Source: Actinobacillus genomosp. 2 (GTDB taxonomy: Bacteria; Pseudomonadota; Gammaproteobacteria; Enterobacterales; Pasteurellaceae). Taken from it: a DNA stretch of 64,000 nucleotides. This document shows positions 47,062 to 57,376 of the stretch, piece after piece. Under the pieces are notes generated by a model. It saw only the letters and a list, made by a program, of their open reading frames with translations. It was not told where the DNA came from and made no database searches. The stretch's first letter is position 1. Every line of letters begins with the position of its first letter. The stretch is from NCBI RefSeq assembly GCF_029773605.1, contig NZ_CP103807.1, positions 930,001 to 994,000 on the forward strand, given 5' to 3'. A program made the position numbers and the translations under genes.

Positions 47062-48294
47062 TTATGCCGCCTTCGCTTTTCTACGTTTGATGTTGCCTTG
47101 AACGACTAAGTAGTCGAAGATCGGAGCAAATAAGTTAGCGAATAAAATTGCTAACATCATACCTTCTGGATATGCTGGGTTTGCTACACGGATAACAACA
47201 CACATAAAACCGATTAACGCACCGTACCACCATTTACCTTTATTAGTAAATGCCGCAGATACTGGGTCTGTCGCCATAAAGAACATACCTAATGCGAAAC
47301 CACCTAATACTAAGTGCCAATGCCATGGCATTGAGAATAGAGGGTTTGTGTTTGAACCGATTAGATTAAATACAGTCGCAGTCGCAGCCATACCAACCAT
47401 TACACCGGCAATAATTCGCCATGAAGCAATGCGAGTGAATACGATAATTGCAGCACCAATGATTAACATAAGTGTTGAAACTTCACCGATTGATCCCGGA
47501 ATATTACCTAAGAAGGCATCCATCCAAGTAATTTCTTGACCGGTTACAACGTGTTTTAACGCACCTTGTCCGCCTTGTGCCCATTGTGAAAGAGCTGTCG
47601 CACCAGAGAATCCGTCTGCTGCTGTCCACACTAAATCACCAGAGATTTGACCCGGATATGCAAAGAATAAAAACGCACGACCCGCTAATGCTGGGTTCAT
47701 AAAGTTTTTACCTACACCACCGAATACTTCTTTTGCAACAACAACACCGAATGTCGCAGCAAGTGCTGCTTGCCATAGAGGTAATGTTGGCGGAACAATT
47801 AATGCTAATAAAATAGAGGTAACGAAGAAACCTTCATTAATTTCATGCTTACGCACCATTGCAAATACAACTTCCCAGAAACCACCTACTAAGAAAATCG
47901 TTAAGTAGATTGGAAGGAAATAAGTTGCACCAAGTAACATTTTACTGCCCCAGCCTGCATCAGCAGTTAAGGTCGCACCTAACGCATCAGCAAAACCATA
48001 ATGCCAGTTATTTGCAATCGTATCGGCTAATGTACCTAAATGATTCGTAGCTAATAATGCTTGATGACCAACGTTATACATCCCCCAAAACATTGCTGGG
48101 AATAATGCTAACCATACGATAATCATCATACGTTTAGAATCTAACGCATCACGTACGTGTGAATCTTTACGAGTCACCGTACCCGGTGTATAAAGAATAG
48201 TATATGTTGCTTCAAAAAGCGTATACCATTTCTCATATTTTCCACCTTTGTGAAACGCAGGTTCCATCTTTTCAAAAAGATTTTTTAAACCCAT
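47062..48294 (-). CDS. nqrB: Na+-NQR subunit NqrB
   Basis: The 410-residue polytopic subunit carries riboflavin and the second covalent FMN, at T233 in [29 protein letters not shown] near 195-214 and [14 protein letters not shown] near 342-355 are signatures. It forms the sodium channel with NqrD and NqrE and reduces ubiquinone. Confidence 0.96.
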   Translation of the reverse strand: MGLKNLFEKMEPAFHKGGKYEKWYTLFEATYTILYTPGTVTRKDSHVRDALDSKRMMIIVWLALFPAMFWGMYNVGHQALLATNHLGTLADTIANNWHYGFADALGATLTADAGWGSKMLLGATYFLPIYLTIFLVGGFWEVVFAMVRKHEINEGFFVTSILLALIVPPTLPLWQAALAATFGVVVAKEVFGGVGKNFMNPALAGRAFLFFAYPGQISGDLVWTAADGFSGATALSQWAQGGQGALKHVVTGQEITWMDAFLGNIPGSIGEVSTLMLIIGAAIIVFTRIASWRIIAGVMVGMAATATVFNLIGSNTNPLFSMPWHWHLVLGGFALGMFFMATDPVSAAFTNKGKWWYGALIGFMCVVIRVANPAYPEGMMLAILFANLFAPIFDYLVVQGNIKRRKAKAA

Positions 48295-48298
48295 TTTC

Positions 48299-49648
48299 TT
48301 AACCTTCCTTCTCGATCTTCTCTAACGCAGCACGTAACATCGGACCGTAGTTATTTTTACCCGGGCAAACATAAGTACATAATGCTAAATCTTCTTCATC
48401 TAGCTCTAAGCAACCTAAGTTTTGTGCAGAATCGGTATCGCCGGCAGCTAAATCACGAAGTAACAACGTAGGAATAATATCTAACGGCATTACACGTTCA
48501 TATGCACCAATTGGCACCATTGCACGCTCACCACCGTGAACAGCTGTCGTGAAGTTAAATAGTTTTTTACTAAAGTGACCTAACACGGTACGAGTAATAG
48601 AGAATTTATCCGAACCCGGCATAATCCAACCGATGAACTCTTTCTCACGACCTTCCGCAAGTACGGAAACTTGTAACGCATAGCGACCTAAATAATCAAC
48701 CGGACCGGTTGCCGTTGCACCGCTTAATACCGAACCTGAAATCACACGATTTTCACCTGCATTCAACTCGTTCGCAGTTAACTGAGAAATGTTAGCACCA
48801 AGACGAGTACGCACTAAACGAGGATTTTTCACTTGCGGGCCTGCAAGAGAAATAATACGGTCAGTAAATAATTCACCAGTAGTAAATAATTTACCGATAG
48901 CAATTACATCTTGATAATTTAAATGCCAAACTTGTTTAGTTGCACTGACAGGATCAACGAAATGGATATGGGTACCAACTAAACCAGCAGGATGTACACC
49001 ACTGAATGATTTAATTGTGATACCTTCGATAGCCGGACTTAATGGAATATTACTGTCCGCATCTTTACATAAATAAACCGGTTTTTGACCGTCAAATAGA
49101 CGGGTTAACACTGTTAAACCGGACTTAAAATCAGTTTCGTATTCTTTTAAAACAATTTCCGGATCTGCCGCTAATGGATTTGTGTCCATTGCATTAACGA
49201 AAATTGATGACGGAATTGCATCTACCGCAGGAACCTTACTGAACGGACGAGTACGGAATGCAGTCCATAAGCCTGATGCAATAAGGTTTCGTTTCACTTG
49301 TTCTGCTGATAAAGACGCTAATTGCGTAGCTTCATAGCAGTCAAAGGTAATTTGCTCATCACCCTCAACTTTAATCACGACTGACTGAAGAACACGTTTT
49401 TCACCACGGTTAATTGCAACCACAGTACCACTTGCAGGAGCAGTAAATACTACGCCCGGATTCTTTTTATCTTCAAAAAGAACCTGACCTTTTTTTACTG
49501 AATCGCCTTCACGAACTTTCATAGAAGGACGCATACCCACATATTCTTCGCCAAGCATCGCAACTTCATTAACGGTATTGCCGTTATGGATTACTTGTGC
49601 CGGTGTACCTGCGATAGGTAAATCCAAGCCTTTTTTGATTGTAATCAT
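48299..49648 (-). CDS. nqrA: Na+-NQR subunit NqrA
   Basis: The 449-residue peripheral subunit, first of the operon, starts [14 protein letters not shown], followed by an RnfC-like barrel ([24 protein letters not shown]). It helps bind ubiquinone at the membrane face. The C-terminal [23 protein letters not shown] has cysteines in an iron-sulfur-like arrangement without the full motif. Confidence 0.96.
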   Translation of the reverse strand: MITIKKGLDLPIAGTPAQVIHNGNTVNEVAMLGEEYVGMRPSMKVREGDSVKKGQVLFEDKKNPGVVFTAPASGTVVAINRGEKRVLQSVVIKVEGDEQITFDCYEATQLASLSAEQVKRNLIASGLWTAFRTRPFSKVPAVDAIPSSIFVNAMDTNPLAADPEIVLKEYETDFKSGLTVLTRLFDGQKPVYLCKDADSNIPLSPAIEGITIKSFSGVHPAGLVGTHIHFVDPVSATKQVWHLNYQDVIAIGKLFTTGELFTDRIISLAGPQVKNPRLVRTRLGANISQLTANELNAGENRVISGSVLSGATATGPVDYLGRYALQVSVLAEGREKEFIGWIMPGSDKFSITRTVLGHFSKKLFNFTTAVHGGERAMVPIGAYERVMPLDIIPTLLLRDLAAGDTDSAQNLGCLELDEEDLALCTYVCPGKNNYGPMLRAALEKIEKEG

Positions 49649-49682
49649 ATTATTTGCACTACTTTTGTTGGGTTAAAAATAT

Positions 49683-49702
49683 GATTGCGAAACATCGCAA
49701 TC
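49683..49702 (-). promoter_or_regulatory. Hairpin in the nqr leader
   Basis: GATTGCGA-AACA-TCGCAATC (49683-49702) is a perfect 8-bp stem 34 bases before the nqrA ATG. It would fold in the 5' leader. The rest of the 452-bp gap (49649-50101) is AT-rich, has one single uptake core near 49962 and the candidate IscR site close to nfuA; otherwise I see nothing. Confidence 0.5.
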
Positions 49703-50054
49703 GCTTCTCTTGAGCCGTAATCGATACAGAAATAAACGAATTCCCCCACCTATTTCTCACGTTACATAAAGTTCTCAAATCTGATTTAATTTGTTTTTTT
49801 CACAAACTAAAATAAACGAGCTATTTTAACTTAAAAAGCAGTCAAATATCCATAAGAAGACCATTTTTTTGTCCCTTAGCCCTTGAAAATTTGAAATAAA
49901 TCAATATTTATTGTACAAATTTTTAACAAATAACTCTTAAGAGTTAAATGCTTTACTCGCATAAGCGGTACAATTTTCTGAACTTTTTGTAAACTTCGTA
50001 ACAATTTAGATTTGTAAAATATTTGGCTAGAAAAAACAGTTAGTAAGGCGTAGA

Positions 50055-50079
50055 ATACCTGATAGATTTAGTCAATTTA
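50055..50079 (+). promoter_or_regulatory. Candidate type 1 IscR site upstream of nfuA
   Basis: The 25-base segment 50055-50079, beginning ATACCTGATAG and ending TAGTCAATTTA, matches 20 of 25 positions of the type 1 IscR consensus. It ends 22 bases before the nfuA ATG. IscR control of nfuA would match its role in iron-sulfur supply. No clear -35/-10 pair was found. Confidence 0.45.
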
Positions 50080-50101
50080 ATGATCAATTTGGAAAGTAAT
50101 C

Positions 50102-50701
50102 ATGGAACAACAAGACACAATTCATATCTCGATTTCCGATGCGGCACAAGCTCATTTCCGCCGTCTTTTAGAACAACAAGAAGAAAACACCAATATCCGC
50201 ATTTTCGTCGTCAATCCGGGAACACCTAATGCTGAATGTGGTGTATCTTATTGTCCGCCGAATGCCGTTGAAGAAACCGATACTCAATTTGAATATAACG
50301 GTTTTTCTGCTTTTGTGGATGAAATCAGTTTACCGTTCTTAGATGAAGCTGAAATTGATTACGTAACGGATCCAATGGGCTCTCAATTAACGTTAAAAGC
50401 ACCAAATGCAAAAATGCGTAAAGTGGCAGATGATGCACCTTTTATTGAGCGTCTAGATTATGTGATTCAAACTCAAGTTAATCCGCAATTAGCCAGCCAT
50501 GGTGGTCGAGTAACGTTAATTGAAGTGACTGAAGACAAATATGCAATTCTGCAATTTGGCGGTGGTTGTAACGGTTGCTCAATGGTAGATGTCACCTTAA
50601 AAGAAGGGATCGAAAAACAACTACTGGCGATGTTCCCTGATGAACTGGCTGGTGTAAAAGACGTGACTGAACACCAACACGGTGAACATTCTTACTACTA
50701 A
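50102..50701 (+). CDS. nfuA: Iron-sulfur cluster carrier NfuA
   Basis: The 199-residue protein has an N-terminal degenerate A-type domain (1-100) and a C-terminal Nfu domain with C156-x-x-C159 ([14 protein letters not shown]), which holds a 4Fe-4S cluster between two subunits. It passes clusters to acceptors such as aconitase and lipoyl synthase. GGAAAG precedes the ATG. Confidence 0.95.
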   Translation: MEQQDTIHISISDAAQAHFRRLLEQQEENTNIRIFVVNPGTPNAECGVSYCPPNAVEETDTQFEYNGFSAFVDEISLPFLDEAEIDYVTDPMGSQLTLKAPNAKMRKVADDAPFIERLDYVIQTQVNPQLASHGGRVTLIEVTEDKYAILQFGGGCNGCSMVDVTLKEGIEKQLLAMFPDELAGVKDVTEHQHGEHSYY

Positions 50702-50711
50702 ATAGCACAAA

Positions 50712-50741
50712 AAAGCACGAGTAATTGCTCGTGCTTTTTTT
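50712..50741 (+). terminator. Terminator of nfuA
   Basis: AAAGCACGAG (50712-50721) pairs with CTCGTGCTTT (50728-50737) around TAATTG and is followed by T residues. Confidence 0.85.
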
Positions 50742-50775
50742 ACAACTTTTCAGTCAAAGTTAACCGCTTGCTAAA

Positions 50776-51810
50776 CTAAAGTAATGCTGGATAACGTTGT
50801 TGAATTTCGTTCAATAAAGCTGTTTTATCTTGCTTATAAAGAAAAGCCGCTTCTATCACATTACATAAAAGCTGCTGTGCTTCTTCTTTGGTAAGTTGAT
50901 AATCGCTTTCCAATAATTGAAATTCATTTTTCACATTGGTTTGCGAAACCGTCATATTGTCGCTATTTAGCGTTGCTACCACATTACGCTTCAAAAAAGT
51001 ACGTAGCGGATAATCTTTCAAATGCTGAACCGTTTTAGTTTGCAAATTACTACATGGACACATTTCTAGCGGTGTTCGAGTATTAATTAATTGACACATT
51101 ACCGTTTCCGACTGAATTGAGCGAACACCATGTCCAATACGTAATGCACCGAAGTTAAGTGCTTGCTCGACACTTTCCGCTCCGGCAGCTTCTCCGGCAT
51201 GAAGAGTAAACGGCACACCTAATTGATTCGCATAACTAAATTCTACTGCAAACTTTTCCGTTGGATACAACCCTTCCGCTCCAGCTAAATCTACTGCCAC
51301 TACTCCGGCTTCACCTTTACTTAAATATTTATGGGCTAAGCGTACAGTTTCTAAATTTTCTGCCTGATTATCCGCTGCTCGCATACAACACAAAATTAAA
51401 TTCGCTTTAAACAAACGTGTTTTTGCTAAACCGTCCCGTAAACCTTTGAGTGCTGCTTGTACCGCTTGCTCTTGATTCATATCTCTTTGGGTATGAAATT
51501 GTGGTGCAAAACGGATTTCCACATATAGCAATCCCATTTGATCCAATCGCTGTAATAAATCAGTCACGGATGAAGCTAAAGATTCGGGTGTTTGTAATAA
51601 AGAAATTGGTAGTTCAAAACAACGTAAATATTGATTTAAATCACTACAATCTTGTGGAACAGAAATAAAAGGAAGTAAGGTTTTAGGGTCATAGGATGGG
51701 AGTTGAATTTGCTGTTTAACAGCCCATTCGATCATCCACTCCGGTGATAGAGATCCATCTAAGTGCAGATGTAAATCGATTACCCCGTATTTTGCTAAAT
51801 TTGAAGTCAT
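50776..51810 (-). CDS. add: Adenosine deaminase Add
   Basis: The 344-residue enzyme converts adenosine to inosine. Zinc ligands are H14 and H16 in HLHLDG, H near 204 in TLHAGE and D in LNSDN near 283; HAGE supplies the catalytic Glu, and HGVRS the catalytic His. The usual SDDP reads SDNMT, as in several Gram-positive Add proteins, so activity should be retained. It belongs to nucleoside salvage. Confidence 0.9.
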   Translation of the reverse strand: MTSNLAKYGVIDLHLHLDGSLSPEWMIEWAVKQQIQLPSYDPKTLLPFISVPQDCSDLNQYLRCFELPISLLQTPESLASSVTDLLQRLDQMGLLYVEIRFAPQFHTQRDMNQEQAVQAALKGLRDGLAKTRLFKANLILCCMRAADNQAENLETVRLAHKYLSKGEAGVVAVDLAGAEGLYPTEKFAVEFSYANQLGVPFTLHAGEAAGAESVEQALNFGALRIGHGVRSIQSETVMCQLINTRTPLEMCPCSNLQTKTVQHLKDYPLRTFLKRNVVATLNSDNMTVSQTNVKNEFQLLESDYQLTKEEAQQLLCNVIEAAFLYKQDKTALLNEIQQRYPALL

Positions 51811-51932
51811 ATTGTCTCCTTAACTGTTATTAATATTTTATATATAGCCATCGAAAGATTACATAAATTTACCCAAAACAACAATAAATAAAAATCATAA
51901 GCGGTTTAATTTCCGAGAAATATTACAGATAA

Positions 51933-51960
51933 AAAAACACCACCTTACGGTGGTGTTTTT
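51933..51960 (-). terminator. Terminator of nrdB-nrdA
   Basis: ACACCACC (51937-51944) and GGTGGTGT (51949-51956) form a perfect stem around TTAC, flanked by A and T runs, 12 bases beyond the nrdA stop codon. Confidence 0.9.
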
Positions 51961-51971
51961 AATGCTTCTAA

Positions 51972-53636
51972 TTAACCTTCACAGCTAGAACAACTTAATA
52001 AGTTACGGTTAAATACTTGTGCCGCACTCATTGAGTATTGGTAATAAATTGATTTTAAACCAAGTTCTTCTGCGGTTAAGTATAATTGATTCAAGTCACG
52101 CGCTGGTGTTGCCGGATGAACCATAATATTAATACTTTGACCTTGGTCGATATATTTCTGACGTTGTGCCGCTTGTTGAATCACGCTTAACTGGCTGATT
52201 TCAGAGAAAGTTTTGAATACTTCTTTTTCTTCATCGGTTAGTTGTTCTAAGTGCTGTACAGAACCGTCATTATGTAAAATCGATTCCCAAATCTCTTCCG
52301 TATCTAAACCTTTTTCTTGGAGTAATTTCTCTAAGAACGGGTTTTTATACACGGTTTTAATCTTCGCTAAATCTTTAACATAGTAGTTAGATTTAAACGG
52401 TTCAACCGATGGCGATACGCTACCTAAAATAAAACTACTTGATTTAGTCGGTGCAATACTCATTAAAGTGGTATTACGGCGACCGTAGCCTTTTAAGATT
52501 TCCGGCTCACCAAAACGTTTTGCTAACTCTTGTGATGCTTTTAAGGTTTTTTCTTGTAATGTTTTAAAGATTAAATTGTTTTTTTGCATTGCTTGAAAGC
52601 TATCAAACGCAATGTTATTCGCTTGTAAATAGCTATGCCAGCCTAAAACACCTAAACCTAATGCACGATGGCGAGTGGCAAAGCGATTTGCTCGTTCTAA
52701 GAACGGCATATTTTGGCTTTTCTCGATAAACTCACTCATGACCACATCTAAGAAGTAAGTTAACACTTCAGGTGCATCCGTATCCTTCCACTCATCAAAA
52801 TAGAGTAAGTTCATTGAAGACAAGCAGCAAACGAAACTCTCGTCAGAATTAGACGGAAGCATAATTTCGGTACATAAGTTTGATGCGTGTACCGTCATAT
52901 TTTTATCTTTATACACGTCCGGGCGACCAGCATTCGCATTATCTTTAAAGAATAAATACGGAATACCCGTTTCCGTTTTACGTTGTAAAAGTTTTGCCCA
53001 AAGTTGACGTTTATATGGGTCACCCGCTTTCATTGATTCTAACCAATCATGACCGACACATACGCCGTAATACATTAATTGGATTGGGTTACCTTCGGTA
53101 TGAATATCTAACCATTCGTCAATATCGCCGTGTTCAATATCGATATAACCGGCAAATTGGCCTTTACGTGACGTACCTTGAGAAATAACGTCAATCACCG
53201 TATCAAACAATTTACTAAAGTTGAACGAACCGTCTGATTTACCGTTATTTTTAATTGCCGAACCACGCGGACGAATATCACCGAAATAAGCGGAAGTACC
53301 ACCACCGATTTTACTCATCATCCCCACTTCAGCAGTCGTCACCATAATTTCGTGGATTGAGTCACCGATGTAGCTACCAAAACAAGAAATCGGTAAACCA
53401 CGATCTAAACCGAAATTCGACCAAATCGGAGAAGAAAGTGAGAAATAACCACGTGCCATATAGTGATAGAATTTATCCGCATAACCTTCGATACCGAGTT
53501 TATGCTCCGCATGTTCAGCGATAAAACGAATACGCTCTAATGCGGTTGTTCCTTCAAGTAAGTAACCACGTTGTAAAAATAAGCGGCTATCTTCATTTAG
53601 CCATTCAAAATCAGGGCGAGTATTAGAATAAGTCAT
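51972..53636 (-). CDS. nrdA: Ribonucleoside-diphosphate reductase large subunit, compact type without ATP cone
   Basis: The 554-residue catalytic subunit is much shorter than E. coli NrdA (761). It begins straight in the catalytic barrel domain, so the N-terminal ATP cone is missing. Catalytic residues are present: C85 (PISCFG), N253, C255 and E257 (NLCTEI), C270 (FVCCLSS), Y531-Y532 for radical transfer, and C549/C552 as the reducing tail (CSSCEG). Sequence features (FSLSSPIWSNFGL, GMMSKIGGGTSAYFG) resemble the NrdA of Bacteroidetes and class Id systems. It overlaps nrdB by 14 bases. Reduces ribonucleoside diphosphates aerobically. Confidence 0.9.
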   Translation of the reverse strand: MTYSNTRPDFEWLNEDSRLFLQRGYLLEGTTALERIRFIAEHAEHKLGIEGYADKFYHYMARGYFSLSSPIWSNFGLDRGLPISCFGSYIGDSIHEIMVTTAEVGMMSKIGGGTSAYFGDIRPRGSAIKNNGKSDGSFNFSKLFDTVIDVISQGTSRKGQFAGYIDIEHGDIDEWLDIHTEGNPIQLMYYGVCVGHDWLESMKAGDPYKRQLWAKLLQRKTETGIPYLFFKDNANAGRPDVYKDKNMTVHASNLCTEIMLPSNSDESFVCCLSSMNLLYFDEWKDTDAPEVLTYFLDVVMSEFIEKSQNMPFLERANRFATRHRALGLGVLGWHSYLQANNIAFDSFQAMQKNNLIFKTLQEKTLKASQELAKRFGEPEILKGYGRRNTTLMSIAPTKSSSFILGSVSPSVEPFKSNYYVKDLAKIKTVYKNPFLEKLLQEKGLDTEEIWESILHNDGSVQHLEQLTDEEKEVFKTFSEISQLSVIQQAAQRQKYIDQGQSINIMVHPATPARDLNQLYLTAEELGLKSIYYQYSMSAAQVFNRNLLSCSSCEG

Positions 53637-54603
53637 CTGCGGTAATCTGCTTCATTTTTTTGCTGTAATCAGTACTACGTTTGTTAAAGAAATCTGTTTC
53701 TTTCGTTGACAGGATTTCAATATCAAACCACTCAGTTTCTTTTAGTAATTCAGGATTTACATCGTATGGCGGCTCTAAACCTAGCGTCATTAACGAGTTG
53801 TTATAACGGCTACGAATATAGTTTTCTACCGCTTCACGACTAATAAAGCTTAAATCGCCTTCTTCAAAAATCCAATCTAAAATGCCACATTCCGCCTCAA
53901 ACGCTTGAGTAGATAGGGTCTTTAATTCTTCAAAAAATTCCGGAGTGAAAAGCTCACTGTGTTCATCACGTAAAATTTCGTATAACGCAATACCGAATTT
54001 ACCATGAATCTCTTCTTCTTTTGACGTTGCTTCAACCGCATTAGAAATCCCTTTAAACAGGTTTTTATGCTTATTGAACGACATCATAATTAAGAACTGA
54101 CCGAATAATGAAATATGTTCTACGAAAAGAGAGAATAAAACGAGTGAAAGCACAAATTCACCTTTACCCGCATCTTTATCTTTCATGAACGATTCCATAT
54201 AACGAATACGGTTCATTAACGGCTCAATGTCTTGGATTTGGCTAAACATTTCGTTTAAGCCTAATTTTTCTAATAAAAACGAGTATGCATCTTTGTGACG
54301 AACTTCCGACTCTGCGAATGTACCGCCGACATCATCCATTTCCGGTTTCGGGAAATAGCGATATAGTTCACCCCAGAAACGTTTTACGTTTACTTCCACC
54401 TGAGAAATCGCCAACATCGCTCGTGTTAAAACGTGACGTTCATGATCATTAATATCAATACGATAGTTCTGAATATCACCAGTAAAATTAAACTCTGTAT
54501 GTAGCCAATAGGAATGGCGAATCGCATCTTTAAATTCTAATAATTCAGGATATTCATACGGCTTGATATTCAAGCGTCTTTCAAAGAGATTTCTTTTTGA
54601 CAT
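53623..54603 (-). CDS. nrdB: Ribonucleoside-diphosphate reductase small subunit, class Id-like
   Basis: The 326-residue radical-generating subunit has a complete metal site: E70 (AISQVEV), E100 and H103 (ESEVRH), E162 (FVEH), E197 and H200 (EEEIH), with Y107 at the radical-tyrosine position. The first ligand is Glu in place of the usual Asp, and spacing throughout equals that of the Flavobacterium johnsoniae class Id subunit shifted by three residues (as I recall, Y104 there). Class Id enzymes use a dimanganese cofactor activated by superoxide without NrdI. No nrdI or nrdH is adjacent here. It has no ATP cone. It is first in the operon, ahead of nrdA. Confidence 0.88.
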   Translation of the reverse strand: MSKRNLFERRLNIKPYEYPELLEFKDAIRHSYWLHTEFNFTGDIQNYRIDINDHERHVLTRAMLAISQVEVNVKRFWGELYRYFPKPEMDDVGGTFAESEVRHKDAYSFLLEKLGLNEMFSQIQDIEPLMNRIRYMESFMKDKDAGKGEFVLSLVLFSLFVEHISLFGQFLIMMSFNKHKNLFKGISNAVEATSKEEEIHGKFGIALYEILRDEHSELFTPEFFEELKTLSTQAFEAECGILDWIFEEGDLSFISREAVENYIRSRYNNSLMTLGLEPPYDVNPELLKETEWFDIEILSTKETDFFNKRSTDYSKKMKQITADDLF

Positions 54604-54736
54604 AATTCTCTAGCTCAAAGTAAGGTAACAATAGGCGGCGATTTTAGGGAAATTTTTTTGCAATCACAAGTCTTGACAAACGCGCTTTTTAGTTAGTCTT
54701 TTGATTTATAAAGAAAAAATTTTTTGTCAATTTATA

Positions 54737-54783
54737 AATCAATATCTAGTGTTTTCTTAATAAAAATTTACTAGATATTGTAT
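54737..54783 (-). promoter_or_regulatory. Two NrdR-like boxes upstream of nrdB-nrdA
   Basis: On the minus strand ACACTAGATATTGATT (54737-54752) and on the plus strand TTACTAGATATTGTAT (54768-54783) match the NrdR consensus at 13 and 12 of 16 positions and start exactly 31 bp apart, as in front of nrdG. The core CTAGATATTG is the same in both. Within the 353-bp gap (54604-54956) I also see TTGACA at 54725-54730 on the minus strand, an uptake-core pair at 54878-54931 and nothing else. Confidence 0.7.
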
Positions 54784-54877
54784 TGTTCTAATTATAGCCA
54801 AATGTCCGATAAGCCTGATAAAACCGTGAATTTACAGGCGTTTTATAGTATGATGAAGGAAATTTTTATCCTTTTAT

Positions 54878-54931
54878 AAGCGGTTAAATTTAGCGAAAAT
54901 TTTACAAAAGATCAGCTAAATGACACCGCTT
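54878..54931. repeat. Uptake-sequence inverted pair upstream of dusA
   Basis: Arms 54878-54894 (AAGCGGTTAAATTTAGC) and 54915-54931 pair at 14 of 17 positions. Lies before dusA, so it is not at the end of a gene. Confidence 0.55.
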
Positions 54932-54956
54932 GTTATTTTTATTCGTGAATAACTTT

Positions 54957-55928
54957 ATGCAAAATCAATTTTATCGCGGACGTTTTTCCGTTGCACCAAT
55001 GTTGGATTGGACCACTCGCCATTGTCGCTATTTTCATCGCCAATTTAGTCAACACGCTTTGCTTTATACCGAAATGATCACCGCACCGGCGATCATTCAC
55101 GCAAAATACGATCTGCTTGAATACGATCCGAGTGAAAATCCGGTTGCGTTACAACTCGGCGGCAGCGATCCGGTACAGCTTGCACATTGTGCTAAATTAG
55201 TTGAAGAACGTGGCTATGCCGAAATCAATTTAAATGTCGGCTGTCCTTCCGACCGTGTGCAAAACGGGATGTTCGGTGCTTGTTTAATGGCAAAAGCCGA
55301 TTTGGTTGCCGACTGTATCAAAGCAATGCAAGATACGGTGCAAATTCCGGTGACGGTTAAACATCGTATCGGTATCGATGACTTGGATAGCTACGAATTT
55401 TTGTGTGATTTTATTGAGAAAGTACAGCCGTACAGTAACGATTTTATCGTTCATGCTCGTAAAGCGTGGTTATCCGGTTTAAGTCCAAAACAAAATCGTG
55501 AAATTCCACCGCTTGATTACGAGCGTGTTTATCAACTGAAACGTGATTTTCCGCACTTAAATATTTCAATTAACGGTGGCATTAAAACCGTTGAGGAAAT
55601 CAAACAACACTTGGTATTTGTCGATGGTGTAATGGTGGGGCGTGAAGCCTATCAAAACCCGTCATTATTAGGTGAAATCGATTCGCAAATTTTCGATGAA
55701 AATCGACCGCTTGTCACCGCTCGTGAAGCGGTGGAAAAAATGTTGCCTTATATTGAAGCACAAACGCAAAAAGGGGTTTATTTAAACCACATTGTTCGAC
55801 ATATGTTAGGCACATTCCAGAACTGCAAAGGCGCACGTCAATGGCGTCGTCATTTAAGCGAGAACGCCACCAAGCAAGGTGCCGGCGTTGAAGTCGTTGA
55901 ACAAGCACTCAGCTTCGTGCAGGAATAA
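54957..55928 (+). CDS. dusA: tRNA-dihydrouridine(20/20a) synthase DusA
   Basis: The 323-residue protein starts at the ATG at 54957 ([25 protein letters not shown]). SVAPMLDWT binds FMN, C95 (NVGCPSDR) is the catalytic cysteine, and [17 protein letters not shown] is the DusA-specific stretch. It reduces U20 and U20a in the D-loop of tRNA. The ribosome-binding site is weak. Confidence 0.93.
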   Translation: MQNQFYRGRFSVAPMLDWTTRHCRYFHRQFSQHALLYTEMITAPAIIHAKYDLLEYDPSENPVALQLGGSDPVQLAHCAKLVEERGYAEINLNVGCPSDRVQNGMFGACLMAKADLVADCIKAMQDTVQIPVTVKHRIGIDDLDSYEFLCDFIEKVQPYSNDFIVHARKAWLSGLSPKQNREIPPLDYERVYQLKRDFPHLNISINGGIKTVEEIKQHLVFVDGVMVGREAYQNPSLLGEIDSQIFDENRPLVTAREAVEKMLPYIEAQTQKGVYLNHIVRHMLGTFQNCKGARQWRRHLSENATKQGAGVEVVEQALSFVQE

Positions 55929-55991
55929 TTAAATTTGCTATTTCTCCCTTAAATTCAGATAATGTTTTTATTTGGATTTAAGGGAAAATTT

Positions 55992-57365
55992 ATGAGCGTT
56001 CATTGCGTCAATCCCAAAGGTAGCTTAGACCAATTATCTCACCTAGAGATGGAATTACTCACCAAAAATGCCCAAGGCAATCTCTATTCTCTCTATCGAA
56101 ATTGTTCACTCGCCGTACTTAATTCCGGTGCAATTACTGATGACAGTCGTGCGTTACTCAATCAATATCCTGACTTTGAAATCAATCTACTTACCAAAGA
56201 AAAAGGTGTGTCGCTTGAATTACATAATCCACCGGAATCCGCTTTTGTAGACGGTAAAATGATCATCAATATCCAATATCATTTATTTGCGGTATTACGA
56301 GATATTGTATTTGTAAATGCACTTTATCAATATATTGGGCAACACGCTTCTCCACAAGACAATAATAAATACATTACCAATCTTGTCTTTTCCATTTTAC
56401 GTAACGCTAAAGCATTAGAAATCGGTTCGGATCCGAACCTAATCGTGTGCTGGGGTGGACATTCGATTAATCAAACCGAATATCAATATTGCCGTGCAGT
56501 CGGTACGGAACTTGGGTTACGTCAATTCAATATCGTTACCGGTTGCGGCACGGGTGTAATGGAAGCACCGATGAAAGGGGCAACAATCGGTCACGCAAAT
56601 CAACGTTATAAGCATAGTCGTTTTATCGGAATCACCGAGCCGTCCATTATTGCCTCCGAGCCACCAAATCCGATCGTAACGGAATTAATCATTATGCCGG
56701 ATATTGAAAAGCGTTTAGAGGCATTTGTACGAATGGGACACGGTATTGTGATCTTCCCTGGCGGACCAGGAACATTGGAAGAATTGCTCTACATTCTTGG
56801 CATCAAGCTCAATCCGGCAAATAAAGCACAAAAACTACCGGTCATTCTTACCGCACCAAAAGAAAGTGCCGCTTATTTTACCGCTATCGATCAATTTATC
56901 GGAGAAACCTTAGGTAAAGAAGCACAGCAAATGTATGAGATTATTATTGATAATCCGACATTGGTAGCACAAAAGATGGCAAAATCGATGAAAGAGATTA
57001 AACAGCAACGTCTTGAGCTTGCCGATTCATATAGTTTTAACTGGTCTTTACATATTGCGGAAGAATTTACGCATCCGTTTGAGCCGACTCATCATAATAT
57101 GAGTCATTTAAATTTGCATTTTGAGCAACCAACCGAACAGCTAGCCGCTAACTTACGGCGAGCATTCTCCGGTATTGTAGCTGGTAATATTAAACCTGCT
57201 ACTCAAGATTTGATAGAGCAATTCGGCCCGTTCCAATTACAAGGTGATCACAAATTATTGGATAAAATCGACCTCTTGTTACAAACGTTCATTACTCAGC
57301 ATAGAATGAAATTACCGACCGGCGAAGCCTATACACCTTGTTATCAAATCGTACCAAATAAATAG
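55992..57365 (+). CDS. ppnN: Pyrimidine/purine nucleotide 5'-monophosphate nucleosidase PpnN
   Basis: From the ATG at 55992 ([22 protein letters not shown] upstream) the product is 457 residues. The central LOG-type domain has [14 protein letters not shown] and [15 protein letters not shown]. PpnN hydrolyses nucleoside monophosphates to base and ribose-5-phosphate and is stimulated by (p)ppGpp in E. coli. Downstream is the ybjD-like gene, 11 bases later. Confidence 0.92.
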   Translation: MSVHCVNPKGSLDQLSHLEMELLTKNAQGNLYSLYRNCSLAVLNSGAITDDSRALLNQYPDFEINLLTKEKGVSLELHNPPESAFVDGKMIINIQYHLFAVLRDIVFVNALYQYIGQHASPQDNNKYITNLVFSILRNAKALEIGSDPNLIVCWGGHSINQTEYQYCRAVGTELGLRQFNIVTGCGTGVMEAPMKGATIGHANQRYKHSRFIGITEPSIIASEPPNPIVTELIIMPDIEKRLEAFVRMGHGIVIFPGGPGTLEELLYILGIKLNPANKAQKLPVILTAPKESAAYFTAIDQFIGETLGKEAQQMYEIIIDNPTLVAQKMAKSMKEIKQQRLELADSYSFNWSLHIAEEFTHPFEPTHHNMSHLNLHFEQPTEQLAANLRRAFSGIVAGNIKPATQDLIEQFGPFQLQGDHKLLDKIDLLLQTFITQHRMKLPTGEAYTPCYQIVPNK

Positions 57366-57376
57366 GGGATTTAGGT

